Of a stretch of 64,000 bases of DNA, positions 15,915-27,276 are shown one piece after another. The stretch is from Desulfuromonadaceae bacterium. Lineage in GTDB: Bacteria; Desulfobacterota; Desulfuromonadia; Desulfuromonadales; JAHYIW01. The position numbers were made by a program, and so were the translations under genes. Where the stretch lies: contig JAHYIW010000013.1 in assembly GCA_019429445.1 (NCBI GenBank), forward strand, positions 1 to 64,000, read 5' to 3'. Within the stretch, counting starts at the first letter, position 1. Every line of letters begins with the position of its first letter. Below the pieces are notes generated by a model. It did no database searches. It worked only from the letters and a program-made list of their open reading frames with translations, and had not been told where the DNA came from.

Positions 15915-16076
15915 AAAATTGATGGCGTCGCAAAAAGTCCGCCCTCCGGCGTTACGCTGATTTTTCAGGACCTCGACCTACCTGATGTAGGCCTTCGCCC
16001 CTGAAAAACCACCAAGCCTTGGAGGACGAAATTTTTGCTTAGCCATCTCATTCTTTTTTGCGAGTGCATCAAAATT
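15915..16076 (+). repeat. 162-bp intergenic element, copy 1
   Basis: The element begins AAAATTGATGGCGTCGCAAAAA and ends with the imperfect reverse complement TTTTTGCGAGTGCATCAAAATT, so it has terminal inverted repeats of about 22 bp. A central palindrome pairs TTTTTCAGG with CCTGAAAAA around CCTACCTGATGTAGG. A second copy of identical length lies at 31992-32153, with roughly 93% identity by eye and the same orientation. The size, structure and lack of coding capacity fit a miniature inverted-repeat transposable element. Confidence 0.85.
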
Positions 16077-16103
16077 AACTCTTATGATTTTCGTATCAAA
16101 TAA

Positions 16104-18570
<2,467 letters not shown>

Positions 18571-18574
<4 letters not shown>

Positions 18575-19533
18575 TTGAAACCGCGCAAAAAGTTTTACGC
18601 ACCGAAGCCGAAGCGATTCAGGCGCTGATTGAGCGGATTGATGACCGTTTTATTCAGGCGGTCAAGATGATTCTTGCCTGTCATGGGCGCGTTGTCATCA
18701 CCGGGATGGGTAAATCCGGGCATATCTGTCAGAAAATTGCCGCAACCATGTCATCCACCGGAACGCCGACATTGTTTCTGCATCCGGCCGAGGGGATGCA
18801 CGGAGATCTCGGCATGCTGGCCAAGGGAGATGTTGTCATCGCCGTTTCAAACTCAGGAGAAACAGAAGAGATCACCCGGATTTTGCCGATTATCAAACGC
18901 ATGGGGTTGCCGCTGCTCGCGATGAGTGGTAATCCGCACTCGACCCTGGCACGCGCAGGTGACGTTTTCCTCGATATTTCGATCAAGGAGGAAGCCTGTC
19001 CTCTGGGGTTGGCACCGACGGCAAGTACCACCGCGACGCTCGCCATGGGTGATGCCCTGGCGGTAACGCTACTGATCGAACGTGGCTTTAAGGCGGAAGA
19101 TTTTGCCATGTTTCATCCGGGGGGTGCGCTGGGGAAACGTCTGTTGTTGCGTGTCGAGGATGTCATGCATAGCGGCGCGGATATTCCGGTCGTTCCCGCA
19201 ACGATGCTGCTGAAGGAAGCACTTTTTGAAATCACCAGTAAAAAGCTTGGCGTGACCGGAGTGGCCGACGAGAGCGGTGAACTGGTGGGGGTTTTTACCG
19301 ATGGTGATTTGCGGCGGGTGATTGCCCACGGATATGACGCCATGGAGCGGCCGATGTGTGAAATGATGGCAAAACATCCGAAACGCATTCTGGCGACGAA
19401 CCTGGCCGCCAAAGCGGTGCAGTTGATGGAGGAATTCGCGATTACTTCGTTGTTTGTGTTTGATTCTGATGCCGGTAAAAAACCGGTCGGTATCGTTCAT
19501 CTGCACGATCTGCTCAGAGCGGGGGTGGTTTGA
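18571..19533 (+). CDS. kdsD: Arabinose-5-phosphate isomerase
   Basis: Makes arabinose 5-phosphate from ribulose 5-phosphate for Kdo synthesis. The 320 residues combine an N-terminal SIS sugar-isomerase domain and two CBS domains. In the SIS domain, [26 protein letters not shown] lies near residues 42-67, followed by [16 protein letters not shown] and [17 protein letters not shown]. The CBS domains start at VEDVMHSG near residue 205 and include FTDGDLRR. Its stop shares one base with the kdsC start (TGATG). The order kdsA-kdsD-kdsC is the standard Kdo pathway set. Confidence 0.95.
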
Positions 19534-20087
19534 TGGTTGAATATCATCAACTCAAGCTTTTGCTGCTGGATGTCGACGGGGTGATGACGGACGGCGGGAT
19601 TATTCTCGACGACAACGGGAACGAAAGTAAACGATTCAATGTCAAGGATGGTCATGGGATCAAGCTGCTGCAACGCGCAGGGGTTGCCGTCGGGATCGTT
19701 ACCGGGCGCAGTTCCACGGTGGTTGCCCATCGTGCTGCCGAACTGGGTATCGAAATCCTCTATCAGGGGGCAAAAGACAAGCTGGTTCCCTTTAACGAGA
19801 TCCTGGCGCAAACAGGGCTCGCCGCATCGGCAGTAGCTTATGTCGGTGACGATATCGTTGATCTACCGATTCTGTTGCGGGTGGGTTTTTCTGCCACGGT
19901 TGCTGACGCGGTCGATGATGTCAAAAATTGCGTCGACTACGTAACTGAACGAAACGGTGGCTGCGGTGCCGTGCGGGAGATTTGTGATCATATTCTCCGT
20001 CACAGTGGACGCTGGCCGGAAATTATGGAGCGTTATCTTCTCACCACGCCTGCGATTCATACAAGTCCCGTGCCAACGGGCGAGTAA
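19533..20087 (+). CDS. kdsC: Kdo-8-phosphate phosphatase
   Basis: HAD-superfamily phosphatase that removes the phosphate from Kdo 8-phosphate. It has 184 residues with the nucleophile motif LLLLDVDGVMTDGGI near residue 10, GHGIKLLQRAGV, VTGRSS (motif II region), and the metal-binding YVGDDIVDLPIL near residue 108. No cap domain is present, as expected of tetrameric KdsC. I chose the ATG at 19533 overlapping the kdsD stop rather than the TTG one codon earlier. The C-terminus after HSGRWPEIMERY is longer than the core fold requires. Confidence 0.93.
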   Translation: MVEYHQLKLLLLDVDGVMTDGGIILDDNGNESKRFNVKDGHGIKLLQRAGVAVGIVTGRSSTVVAHRAAELGIEILYQGAKDKLVPFNEILAQTGLAASAVAYVGDDIVDLPILLRVGFSATVADAVDDVKNCVDYVTERNGGCGAVREICDHILRHSGRWPEIMERYLLTTPAIHTSPVPTGE

Positions 20088-20092
20088 AATCT

Positions 20093-20121
20093 TTGCAGTT
20101 TGTCTGGTGAAATGCTATAGT
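20093..20121 (+). promoter_or_regulatory. Candidate internal promoter before lptC
   Basis: TTGCAG (20093-20098) and TATAGT (20116-20121) are spaced by 17 bp. The start point would fall near 20128, almost on the lptC ATG at 20130, giving a nearly leaderless message. Confidence 0.4.
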
Positions 20122-20129
20122 TAACGCCC

Positions 20130-20678
20130 ATGAACGGTCCCGTATCCAGCGCACGTGTCAGTTGTCTTTTGGTTGTCATCCTGTGCCTGATGCTGTTGCC
20201 GTTCAGGGTGGTGGGGGCGACTCTGTCCGCTCCGCAGAGTGATCTTGTGATCGACGATTTCGCTTATACGGAATATCGTGACGGGACCCGGCGCTGGGCG
20301 CTACAGGCGAGAAGTGCCCGACACGATTTTGTGGGCGCTATTGCCCGGGCCGAGGTTGTTCATCTCCAGGTATTTTCGCAACAGAACAAGCCGTATCTGA
20401 GGTTGTGGGCGGATTCCGGAGTGATGAAAATCGCTGAACGCATCATCGAGCTCAACGGTTCGGTTATTGTTGAAGATCAACGGGGGTATCGTTTTTTGAC
20501 GGACAGGCTGGTTTATGATGACCGCCGACAACTCGCCTCCGGGGCAGGACCGGTGCAGATGTTTTCCCCAGGGTTGAAAATCACCGGTCGAGGTTACGAT
20601 TATGCCGCCGCAACGGGAATTTTCCAGATTCACGAAGAGATTGAGGCGTTCGTTACTGCGCCCTTGAAAACACCCTGA
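20130..20678 (+). CDS. lptC: LPS export protein LptC
   Basis: Bitopic inner-membrane component of the Lpt bridge that passes lipopolysaccharide from LptBFG to LptA. It has 182 residues with a single N-terminal helix (residues 10-30: VSCLLVVILCLMLLPF) and a periplasmic beta-jellyroll domain of the LptC/YrbK family. In that domain DLVIDDFAYTEYRDGTRRWALQARSA is followed by repeated strands such as GSVIVEDQRGYRFLTDRLVYD. No ribosome site is visible before the ATG. Its last base is the first base of lptA. It follows the Kdo genes, linking synthesis to export. Confidence 0.88.
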   Translation: MNGPVSSARVSCLLVVILCLMLLPFRVVGATLSAPQSDLVIDDFAYTEYRDGTRRWALQARSARHDFVGAIARAEVVHLQVFSQQNKPYLRLWADSGVMKIAERIIELNGSVIVEDQRGYRFLTDRLVYDDRRQLASGAGPVQMFSPGLKITGRGYDYAAATGIFQIHEEIEAFVTAPLKTP

Positions 20679-21139
20679 TGATCAGATTACTACTTTTACT
20701 GTTGTTGATATTTTTTTCTGTCCATGTCGCTATGGCCGAAACCGAACCGATTCGGGTTAGCGCAGACCACCTGGAAGCGAATAATCCGGCAGGCTGGGTT
20801 AGCTTTCAGGGGAACGTTGTTGCTGATGACGGCGGGGTGGTGCTGCGTGCCGAGCAGATGAAACTGTTTGTCGATCAGGAAGATCGTTCGCTGCTACGTA
20901 TCGAAGCTGAGGGGACGGTCAGAATGACCCAGGGGCCGCGCGTTGCGTCAAGTAACAGCGCCATTTTCTTCAATCGGGAGCGCAAGATTGTCCTCACCGG
21001 AAACGCCCGCTTCAAGGATGGCGAAAATCGGGTAGAGGGTCAGGAAATAACGGTTTTTCTGGACGAAGAGCGAACCTTGGTGGGGGGAGAAGGGGGGCGG
21101 GTGAATGCCGTTTTTCGCCCGACAGGGGAGGATCGATGA
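20678..21139 (+). CDS. lptA: LPS transport periplasmic protein LptA
   Basis: Periplasmic bridge protein of the OstA/LptA family. At 153 residues it is typical of small LptA forms. A signal peptide ([18 protein letters not shown], cleavage after residue 20) is followed by [36 protein letters not shown]-type strands. Other OstA repeats are [34 protein letters not shown] and the ending [11 protein letters not shown]. It overlaps lptB by four bases. The lptC-lptA-lptB order is the canonical one. Confidence 0.92.
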   Translation: MIRLLLLLLLIFFSVHVAMAETEPIRVSADHLEANNPAGWVSFQGNVVADDGGVVLRAEQMKLFVDQEDRSLLRIEAEGTVRMTQGPRVASSNSAIFFNRERKIVLTGNARFKDGENRVEGQEITVFLDEERTLVGGEGGRVNAVFRPTGEDR

Positions 21140-21861
21140 CGCATTTGTTGCGTGCCCGTGGTCTGTCCAAAAGTTATCGCGGACGACAGGTTGTTTGCGG
21201 TGTCGATCTTGATGTATCATCAGGGCAGGTGATCGGCTTGCTTGGCCCGAACGGTGCCGGCAAAACGACCTCGTTCTATATGATGGTTGGTCTGGTCAGG
21301 CCCGATCAGGGGCAGGTGTTCATGGATGACCGCGAATTGACACGCTTGCCGATGCATTTGCGGGCCCGCGCGGGGATCTCATACCTGGCGCAGGAAGCTT
21401 CTGTTTTTCGTAAATTGACGGTGGAAAACAATTTATTGGCAATTCTTGAAACGATGAATCTGTCTGCGGTTGCTCGTCGTGAGCGGATGGAGCAACTGCT
21501 TGGTGAGTTTCGCCTGACTCAGGTGCGTAAATCCTACGGCTACAGCTTGTCAGGGGGCGAACGTCGTCGCGTTGAAATCGCCCGGGCACTGGTCAGCGAA
21601 CCGCTCTTTCTCTTGCTTGATGAGCCGTTTGCGGGGATTGATCCGATTGCCGTTAATGATATTCAGGAGGTTATCAAGCACTTGCGTGACCGGGGTATTG
21701 GCATCTTGATTTCTGACCACAATGTGCGGGAAACTCTCGGTGTCTGCGATCAGGCGTATATTCTCAACGATGGGGGGGTTCTGGAATACGGAACACCTCA
21801 GGATATTGCCCGCAGTGAACGGGCGCGAACCATCTATCTCGGGGACTCTTTTCGGTTGTAG
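21136..21861 (+). CDS. lptB: LPS export ABC transporter ATP-binding protein LptB
   Basis: ATPase that drives extraction of lipopolysaccharide from the inner membrane with LptF and LptG, which are not in this window. The 241 residues show Walker [19 protein letters not shown] near 35-50, the Q-loop region [14 protein letters not shown], the signature [15 protein letters not shown] near 139, Walker [18 protein letters not shown] and the H-loop SDHNVRETL. The AGISYLAQE and FAGIDP features are characteristic of LptB. rpoN follows 26 bp later, the arrangement found in many Proteobacteria. Confidence 0.96.
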   Translation: MTHLLRARGLSKSYRGRQVVCGVDLDVSSGQVIGLLGPNGAGKTTSFYMMVGLVRPDQGQVFMDDRELTRLPMHLRARAGISYLAQEASVFRKLTVENNLLAILETMNLSAVARRERMEQLLGEFRLTQVRKSYGYSLSGGERRRVEIARALVSEPLFLLLDEPFAGIDPIAVNDIQEVIKHLRDRGIGILISDHNVRETLGVCDQAYILNDGGVLEYGTPQDIARSERARTIYLGDSFRL

Positions 21862-21887
21862 TCCCTTGAATATCGTGAAAGTTAATT

Positions 21888-23330
21888 ATGGCGCTTGAAC
21901 TAAGACAACAGCTTAAACTCAGTCAGCAGCTGGTGATGACGCCGCAGCTTCAGCAGGCGATCAAGTTACTGCAGCTCTCGCGGATGGAACTGGTCGATCT
22001 GGTTCAGGCAGAGCTGGAGGAAAACCCGCTGCTTGAAGAGGGGAACGATGTTCCCGAAGAGCGTGTCGATACGCCGGAAGGCGGGGAGGATGTCAGCACG
22101 CCAGGGGAAGAGGTTGCGGAGGTTGTCGGTGAGTCTGAGGGACTGAATGATATCGATTGGCAAACTTACCTCGAAGGGTACAGTTTGTCCGGTCCGAGTG
22201 GTGACAACTTTGCCGATGATGATGAACGTCCGGCCTATGAAAATCTGATTACCAAAAAGCAGTCGTTGGCAGATCATCTGATGTGGCAGCTTAAATTGAC
22301 CCGTCTTGATGATTTGACCTTTCGCGTTGCAGCGGAAATTATCGGCAATCTCGATGATCAAGGTTATTTGCGTGCCGGGCTCGATGAAATTGCCACGATA
22401 ACCAGAACTTCCCCCGAGAATGTTGAAAAGATTCTTGGTTTTGTGCAGCAGTTCGACCCCCCTGGTGTTGCCGCCCGTGACCTGCAGGAATGCCTGTTGT
22501 GCCAGGCGATTAATCTCGGCATGGAGGGGACGCTGGTCGAAGCCATGTTGCGCGAGCATATGGATGATCTTGAAAATCGCAGATATGCCAGAATTGCAAA
22601 AGAACAAAATGTTACAATCGACGATGTTCTGGTCGCCGCAAAAATTATTTCTGATCTTGAGCCGCGTCCGGGACGCCCTTTCTCGCAAGAAGATGTGCAT
22701 TACATCACCGCCGATATTTTTGTGCACAAGATTGGTGATGAATATGTCGTGGTCCTTAATGATGACGGTTTGCCGAACCTCAAGATCAGTTCTTTTTATC
22801 GCCAGGCCTTATCGAATGGAGGAACGGTCGATCAGAAGGCCAGTGAGTATATTCAGGATAAAATGCGCGGGGCGGTTTGGTTGATCAAGAGTATTCATCA
22901 GCGGCAGCGAACGATTTATCGGGTAACAAAGAGTATCATCAAATTTCAACGAATGTTTTTTGACCATGGCATTGAATATCTTAAGCCACTGGTGTTGCGC
23001 GATGTCGCCGAAGATATTCAGATGCACGAGTCGACGATCAGTCGGGTGACAACGAATAAATATGTACAGACGCCACAGGGGCTGTTTGAACTGAAATATT
23101 TTTTCAACAGTGCTATCGGCACTGTCGGGGGATCAGCGGTCGCCTCGGAGAGTGTCAAGAACCGCATCAAGGATATCGTTGCGGGGGAAAATCCGAAAAA
23201 ACCTTATTCTGATCAAAAAATTGTTGAGCTGTTGCTTGAGCACGGGATTGATATCGCCCGCCGTACAGTGACAAAATACCGGGAAATGCTCAATATTGGT
23301 TCATCGACTGGACGAAAAAGAATGTTTTGA
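21888..23330 (+). CDS. rpoN: RNA polymerase sigma-54 factor
   Basis: Alternative sigma factor that needs AAA+ activators and directs genes for nitrogen, motility and other functions. The 480 residues are complete. Region I (LKLSQQLVMTPQLQQAIKLLQLSRMEL) is glutamine- and leucine-rich. An acidic region II spans about 50-100. The core-binding domain is in the middle, the helix-turn-helix DVAEDIQMHESTISRVTTNKY lies near 380-400, and the RpoN box ARRTVTKYRE lies at about 457-466. Neighbours hpf, ptsN, hprK and rapZ form the conserved rpoN cluster. Confidence 0.97.
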   Translation: MALELRQQLKLSQQLVMTPQLQQAIKLLQLSRMELVDLVQAELEENPLLEEGNDVPEERVDTPEGGEDVSTPGEEVAEVVGESEGLNDIDWQTYLEGYSLSGPSGDNFADDDERPAYENLITKKQSLADHLMWQLKLTRLDDLTFRVAAEIIGNLDDQGYLRAGLDEIATITRTSPENVEKILGFVQQFDPPGVAARDLQECLLCQAINLGMEGTLVEAMLREHMDDLENRRYARIAKEQNVTIDDVLVAAKIISDLEPRPGRPFSQEDVHYITADIFVHKIGDEYVVVLNDDGLPNLKISSFYRQALSNGGTVDQKASEYIQDKMRGAVWLIKSIHQRQRTIYRVTKSIIKFQRMFFDHGIEYLKPLVLRDVAEDIQMHESTISRVTTNKYVQTPQGLFELKYFFNSAIGTVGGSAVASESVKNRIKDIVAGENPKKPYSDQKIVELLLEHGIDIARRTVTKYREMLNIGSSTGRKRMF

Positions 23331-23421
23331 CTGTCTTCCTGGGTGGTTAATCTCCTTTGAAGCGATATAATCAAGGCACATAGAAACGATTCCTGCGGGA
23401 ATCCTGACCAGGAGGTTCTTT

Positions 23422-23967
23422 ATGCAAATTGCTGTCACTTTCAGGCACATGGAAACCAGTAATCCACTCAAGACTTATCTTGAAGAGAAAGTTTCACGGG
23501 TTAAAAAATATATCGATGAACCGATTGATGCCCAGGCGGTGATGTCGGTTGAGAAGAAAATTCGCCATCGGGTCGAAGTTACCCTGGTGGCGAAAGGTAT
23601 CACCATAAAGGGTAGCGAGGAAACCAGCGATATGTACGCGGCGATTGACGCCGTGGTCGATAAAATTGAACGTCAGCTGAAGCGTTACAAAGATAAAATC
23701 AAGCGACACAAACCGAGTGTAGGGCGTGAGCGGCAGATTTCAAAGTCGGTCTTGTCGGCAGAAAGCGTCGATGAAGGCGCAGTGGAACCGTTGATTGTCC
23801 GCACTAACAGTTTCTTCGTGAAACCGATGTCGGTAGAAGAAGCGGTGATGCAAATGGACCTGTTGCATAAAGATTTTTTGGTTTTTACCGATGATCGGTC
23901 AGCCGAGATCAATGTCGTTTACCGGCGCAAAGATGGCCACTATGGTTTGATCGAACCACGCAATTAA
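23422..23967 (+). CDS. hpf: Ribosome hibernation promoting factor, long form
   Basis: Binds the small subunit and dimerises ribosomes in slow growth. The 181 residues contain the N-terminal S30AE domain (residues 1-100, QIAVTFRHMETSNPLKTYLEEKV, with the basic helix ending QLKRYKDKIKRHK) and a C-terminal dimerisation domain. The latter (about 125-181) begins IVRTNSFFVKPMSVEEAVMQMDLL and ends VVYRRKDGHYGLIEP. A very strong ribosome site AGGAGG precedes the ATG by six bases. A TATAAT at 23366-23371 may belong to its own promoter. A terminator follows. Confidence 0.95.
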   Translation: MQIAVTFRHMETSNPLKTYLEEKVSRVKKYIDEPIDAQAVMSVEKKIRHRVEVTLVAKGITIKGSEETSDMYAAIDAVVDKIERQLKRYKDKIKRHKPSVGRERQISKSVLSAESVDEGAVEPLIVRTNSFFVKPMSVEEAVMQMDLLHKDFLVFTDDRSAEINVVYRRKDGHYGLIEPRN

Positions 23968-23985
23968 GTAACAAAGTCATTGATT

Positions 23986-24021
23986 GACTCCGGGGAATCC
24001 TTCACCGGAGTCTTTTATTTT
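23986..24021 (+). terminator. Rho-independent terminator after hpf
   Basis: GACTCCGG (23986-23993) pairs with CCGGAGTC (24005-24012) and is followed by TTTTATTTT. It separates the rpoN-hpf part from ptsN onward. Confidence 0.85.
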
Positions 24022-24054
24022 GAGTAACGGGAGTTAGTGGAGTATGTTTGGCGT

Positions 24055-24516
24055 ATGAAAATCGTAGATCTGTTGTATCCCGAAACCATCATTTCGAGTT
24101 TACAGGCCCGGACCAAAGATGATGTATTGGCGGAGTTGGCCGAGGCGTTGTCCAAGTTTGACGAGAGCCTGGATCGAACCGAGGTGATTAAGGTTCTCCA
24201 TGAGCGGGAGTGTCTGGGGAGTACCGGCATTGGTGACGGTGTCGCGATCCCCCACGGAAAGCTTAAATCACTGGATAAGCTGCTGATCGCCTTTGCCCGC
24301 AGTGTCGATGGCGTCGATTTTGATGCGATGGACGGCAAACCGGCGCACCTTTTCTTTCTGCTCGTTGCGCCGGAAGAATCTGTCGGCGTGCATTTGAAGA
24401 TGCTGGCGCGGATATCTAAAATTCTAAAGAACAAGGCGACACGTGAACAACTGGTGCAGGCGCCTGATGCGCAGGCGCTTTACAAGATCATTGCTGATGA
24501 AGAAGAACGTTTTTGA
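24055..24516 (+). CDS. ptsN: PTS EIIA-Ntr regulatory protein
   Basis: Phosphoryl-accepting regulatory protein of the nitrogen-related phosphotransferase branch. The 153 residues carry the fructose/mannitol EIIA-2 fold with the active-site His in GDGVAIPHGKL near residue 68 and the conserved helix HLKMLARISKIL. I start at ATG 24055 (KIVDLLYPE), the usual family beginning. An upstream in-frame GTG at 24037 is possible. It follows rpoN/hpf and precedes hprK. No dedicated EI-Ntr (PtsP) is in the window, so the general EI at 28975 may phosphorylate it. Confidence 0.93.
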   Translation: MKIVDLLYPETIISSLQARTKDDVLAELAEALSKFDESLDRTEVIKVLHERECLGSTGIGDGVAIPHGKLKSLDKLLIAFARSVDGVDFDAMDGKPAHLFFLLVAPEESVGVHLKMLARISKILKNKATREQLVQAPDAQALYKIIADEEERF

Positions 24517-24525
24517 GATGAGTGT

Positions 24526-25500
24526 ATGCCCGGAATCAGTATAGCTGAACTGCTCGCAGAGCAGGACGCGGGGCTTGCCCTTGAACTGTTGGCGGGCAGG
24601 GACGGCCTGGGTAATCGGGTGCAGGTGCCGCGGATTCAAAAGCCGGGGCTTGCCCTCGCAGGTTACACCGCCAACCTGCATCACGATCGAATCCAGGTGC
24701 TCGGTTCGACCGAACTGAGTTATCTTGAACAACTGGAGCCGCTACGTGCCGCTGAAAATATCCGTGCATTGTGTGCTCACGATATCTGTTGTTTCATTGT
24801 TACCAAGGGACAAACGCCTCCTGACATGCTGATTCAGGCAGCTGAATCCCGGTCTATCCCCTTGCTGCGCTCCCCCCTGCAAAGCTCCGACTTCATTTCG
24901 TTGCTCACCAATTTCCTGGAAGAACATTTATTACCGACCAAAATTGTTCATGGTGTTCTGGTCGATGTCCTTGGGGTCGGTGTGTTGCTGCTGGGGAAAA
25001 GTGGTATTGGTAAAAGTGAGTGTGCTCTTGATCTGGTATTGCGCGGGCACCGACTGGTCGCTGATGATATTGTCAAGGTGCGGATGAAAATGCCCGCAGT
25101 CCTGTTTGGCGAAGGCAAGGATTTACTCCACTATCACATGGAGATTCGCGGTTTGGGGATTATTAATATCAAGCACCTGTTCGGTGTTGCATCGATTCGT
25201 GATCGTAAAAAGATCGATGTCGCGATCGAACTTGTCGAGTGGGAGGACGGTAAGGAATATGATCGTCTTGGGCTTGAGGATAATACCTACACCTTGCTCG
25301 GATTAAAAATTCCCTTTTTGAAGATTCCGGTTCGACCAGGGCGCGACATTACGTCAATCGTCGAGGTTGCGGCGCGCAACCAGCTGCTTAAGGAAATGGG
25401 CTATCACAGTGCAAGGGAGTTTCAGGACCGCCTTGAATCGAGGATGGCTGAAACGATCCGTCTGCAATCACACACCATCATCGGCGACAACCTTGAGTAG
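24526..25500 (+). CDS. hprK: HPr kinase/phosphorylase
   Basis: Bifunctional enzyme that phosphorylates a serine of HPr with ATP and removes it again. The 324 residues comprise an N-terminal domain (1-130) and the catalytic C-terminal domain. The latter has Walker A GKSGIGKS at about 157-164, DDIVKV with a catalytic Asp nearby, MEIRGLGIINIKHLFG (the HPrK signature), and the C-terminal PVRPGRDITSIVEVAARNQLLKEMGY. The HPr encoded at 28722 has the matching serine, so the regulatory loop is complete here. rapZ begins four bases after its stop. Confidence 0.96.
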   Translation: MPGISIAELLAEQDAGLALELLAGRDGLGNRVQVPRIQKPGLALAGYTANLHHDRIQVLGSTELSYLEQLEPLRAAENIRALCAHDICCFIVTKGQTPPDMLIQAAESRSIPLLRSPLQSSDFISLLTNFLEEHLLPTKIVHGVLVDVLGVGVLLLGKSGIGKSECALDLVLRGHRLVADDIVKVRMKMPAVLFGEGKDLLHYHMEIRGLGIINIKHLFGVASIRDRKKIDVAIELVEWEDGKEYDRLGLEDNTYTLLGLKIPFLKIPVRPGRDITSIVEVAARNQLLKEMGYHSAREFQDRLESRMAETIRLQSHTIIGDNLE

Positions 25501-25504
25501 CCGG

Positions 25505-26362
25505 ATGAGATTGATCATTCTCTCCGGACTTTCCGGTTCCGGGAAATCGACCGCCGCTCGCGTCTTCGAGGACCAGGGTTTTTACGTTGCTGATAACCTT
25601 CCGCCGGTGCTGCTGCCGCGCTTTGTAACGCTGATTGAGGAAAGTGTCGGTTCTGTTGCCGGGATTGTGGTCGTTGTTGATGTGCGCAGTCTGGAGTTTT
25701 TTCGTGAATTCAAGCCGGTTTTGGCGGAGCTCGAAATTTTCGGGCACACCGCAGAAATTGTTTTCTTCGATGCCGACGACTCTGTGCTGGTGCGGCGTTA
25801 CTCCGAAACACGGCGCTCTCATCCGCTGGCAAAAAAGGAGGGGGTGACCGTCGGTATCGAGCGTGAACGTTTACTCCTCGCGCCCCTCAGGGCAATCAGT
25901 GCGCGGATTATTGACACCTCTAATCTGAATACTCATCAGTTGCGGGCTACCATTATCAGTCTGTTTTGTGACACGAAACAAGCGCAAATACTTCCGGTTC
26001 GTTTACAGTCTTTTGGTTTCAGTTATGGTGTCCCGCCAGAGTCTGACCTGGTTATGGATGTTCGTTTTCTGGCGAATCCCCACTTTGACGCCCGGCTCAG
26101 ACCAATGACCGGTCTGGATAAAGATGTTCAGGATTTTGTCAACAACAGTTCACTTGCGCAAGATTTTTTTCGCTTTTTCGGAGCACTGCTTGCCTTTCTG
26201 CTGCCGCAATATCAACGCGAAGGGAAAAGCTATCTGACTGTTTCTGTCGGTTGTACCGGAGGCCGGCACCGCAGCGTTGCCGTTGTTGAAGCATTGCAGC
26301 ACTTAACGCAGCTGGAGGGAATTGCTCTGGAAGTGTTTCACCGTGATGTTTCAAGGGGTTAA
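25505..26362 (+). CDS. rapZ: RapZ-family nucleotide-binding protein
   Basis: P-loop protein which in Escherichia coli acts as an adapter controlling GlmS synthesis through small RNAs and RNase E. The 285 residues start MRLIILSGLSGSGKST with Walker A at 8-16. Family motifs are FYVADNLPPVLL, VDVRSLEFF, RRYSETRRSHPL, SFGFSYGVPPESDLVMDVRFLANPH and the terminal SVGCTGGRHRSV. ATG 25505 gives the standard beginning; the much longer open frame ahead of it lies inside hprK. Its RNA role in Deltaproteobacteria is not known to me. Confidence 0.95.
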   Translation: MRLIILSGLSGSGKSTAARVFEDQGFYVADNLPPVLLPRFVTLIEESVGSVAGIVVVVDVRSLEFFREFKPVLAELEIFGHTAEIVFFDADDSVLVRRYSETRRSHPLAKKEGVTVGIERERLLLAPLRAISARIIDTSNLNTHQLRATIISLFCDTKQAQILPVRLQSFGFSYGVPPESDLVMDVRFLANPHFDARLRPMTGLDKDVQDFVNNSSLAQDFFRFFGALLAFLLPQYQREGKSYLTVSVGCTGGRHRSVAVVEALQHLTQLEGIALEVFHRDVSRG

Positions 26363-26364
26363 GG

Positions 26365-26781
26365 ATGATAGGACTGGTTGTCGCATGCCATTCACGGCTC
26401 GCTGAAGAGTTGCTGCTGACCGCAGAATCGATCGTTGGTCCATTGCCGCATGCCCGTGCCGTATGTATCCGCCGCGAAGATGGGATGGAGGCAATTGAGG
26501 CAACATTGCGCGCAGCGATTGCCGCCGTTGATGATGCGGGTGATGGCGTGATTGTGATGACGGACATGTTCGGCGGAACGCCTGCCAACGTTGCGATGAC
26601 GCTTTTTGAAGACTGCAATATTGAAATTTTAGCCGGGGTCAATCTGCCCATGTTGATCAAATTCAGTAGCGTTCCAAAGTGTGAAACTCTCAGCGCGGTT
26701 GCCGTTTTTTTGCGTGAGTACGGGCGACGCGGCATCATGTGCCCGGGGGAACTTTTGAAACCTCGAACAGATTATATGTGA
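26365..26781 (+). CDS. PTS mannose-family EIIA component
   Basis: A 138-residue EIIA of the mannose/sorbose class (stand-alone domain). The phosphorylated His is His-9 in GLVVACHSRLAEELL, and DMFGGTPANVAM is the conserved second motif. It begins three bases after rapZ and is followed by separate EIIB, EIIC and EIID genes, so the four form a split mannose-type permease. No sugar catabolic gene accompanies them, so the role may be regulatory rather than nutritional. That view is consistent with similar clusters in Geobacter relatives but is inference. Confidence 0.92.
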   Translation: MIGLVVACHSRLAEELLLTAESIVGPLPHARAVCIRREDGMEAIEATLRAAIAAVDDAGDGVIVMTDMFGGTPANVAMTLFEDCNIEILAGVNLPMLIKFSSVPKCETLSAVAVFLREYGRRGIMCPGELLKPRTDYM

Positions 26782-26787
26782 ATTGAA

Positions 26788-27276
26788 ATGACGATTGTAT
26801 TAGCACGAATCGATAGTCGCCTGATCCATGGTCAAGTGCTGGAGGCTTGGGTCCCTTACTGTAAAGCAACATGTATCGTGGTGGCCAACAATGAGATTTC
26901 ACCGGTTCAAAAGATTGTCATGCAGGCCGCTGTTCCCAGCAAGATGCGTGTGAATATAGATAAAATTTCTGAAATTGCCGAACAATTTTCCCACGGAAAA
27001 TTTGCTGGCGAACGCGTTTTACTCCTTTTTTCTTCTTCACACGATGCCCTCGAAGCCTACCGCCTGGGGATTCCTGTGACCCGGTTGAATTTGGGCAACA
27101 TGCATGCGGGACCGGGTAAATTGCGTTATACCAGTACGATTGCGATGAACGCCGAAGATATTGATAATTTTCAACATTTGACTGAGTCCGGGGTAAGCAT
27201 AAGCGTGCAGGGCGTACCTGCAAACCGCGAAACAAGGTTCGCTAAATTGTTAAAACGGAAGATACCGGAATGCTGA
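26788..27276 (+). CDS. PTS mannose/sorbose-family EIIB component
   Basis: A 162-residue EIIB domain that relays phosphate from EIIA to the sugar. The family signature ARIDSRLIHGQV places the active His at residue 14. NNEISPVQKIVMQAAVP and the later LNLGNMHAGPGK are also conserved. It overlaps the EIIC gene by seven bases. It is full length and has no fusion to EIIA, unlike E. coli ManX. Confidence 0.93.
   Translation: MTIVLARIDSRLIHGQVLEAWVPYCKATCIVVANNEISPVQKIVMQAAVPSKMRVNIDKISEIAEQFSHGKFAGERVLLLFSSSHDALEAYRLGIPVTRLNLGNMHAGPGKLRYTSTIAMNAEDIDNFQHLTESGVSISVQGVPANRETRFAKLLKRKIPEC

Noticed and set aside
21966-22727. 253-codon open frame on the - strand
   Set aside because: Antisense to rpoN, whose motifs are complete; treated as a shadow.
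23366-23371. Full promoter for hpf
   Set aside because: TATAAT is perfect, but no -35 hexamer at proper spacing and no -24/-12 sigma-54 pattern was found, so it was noted only in the hpf entry.
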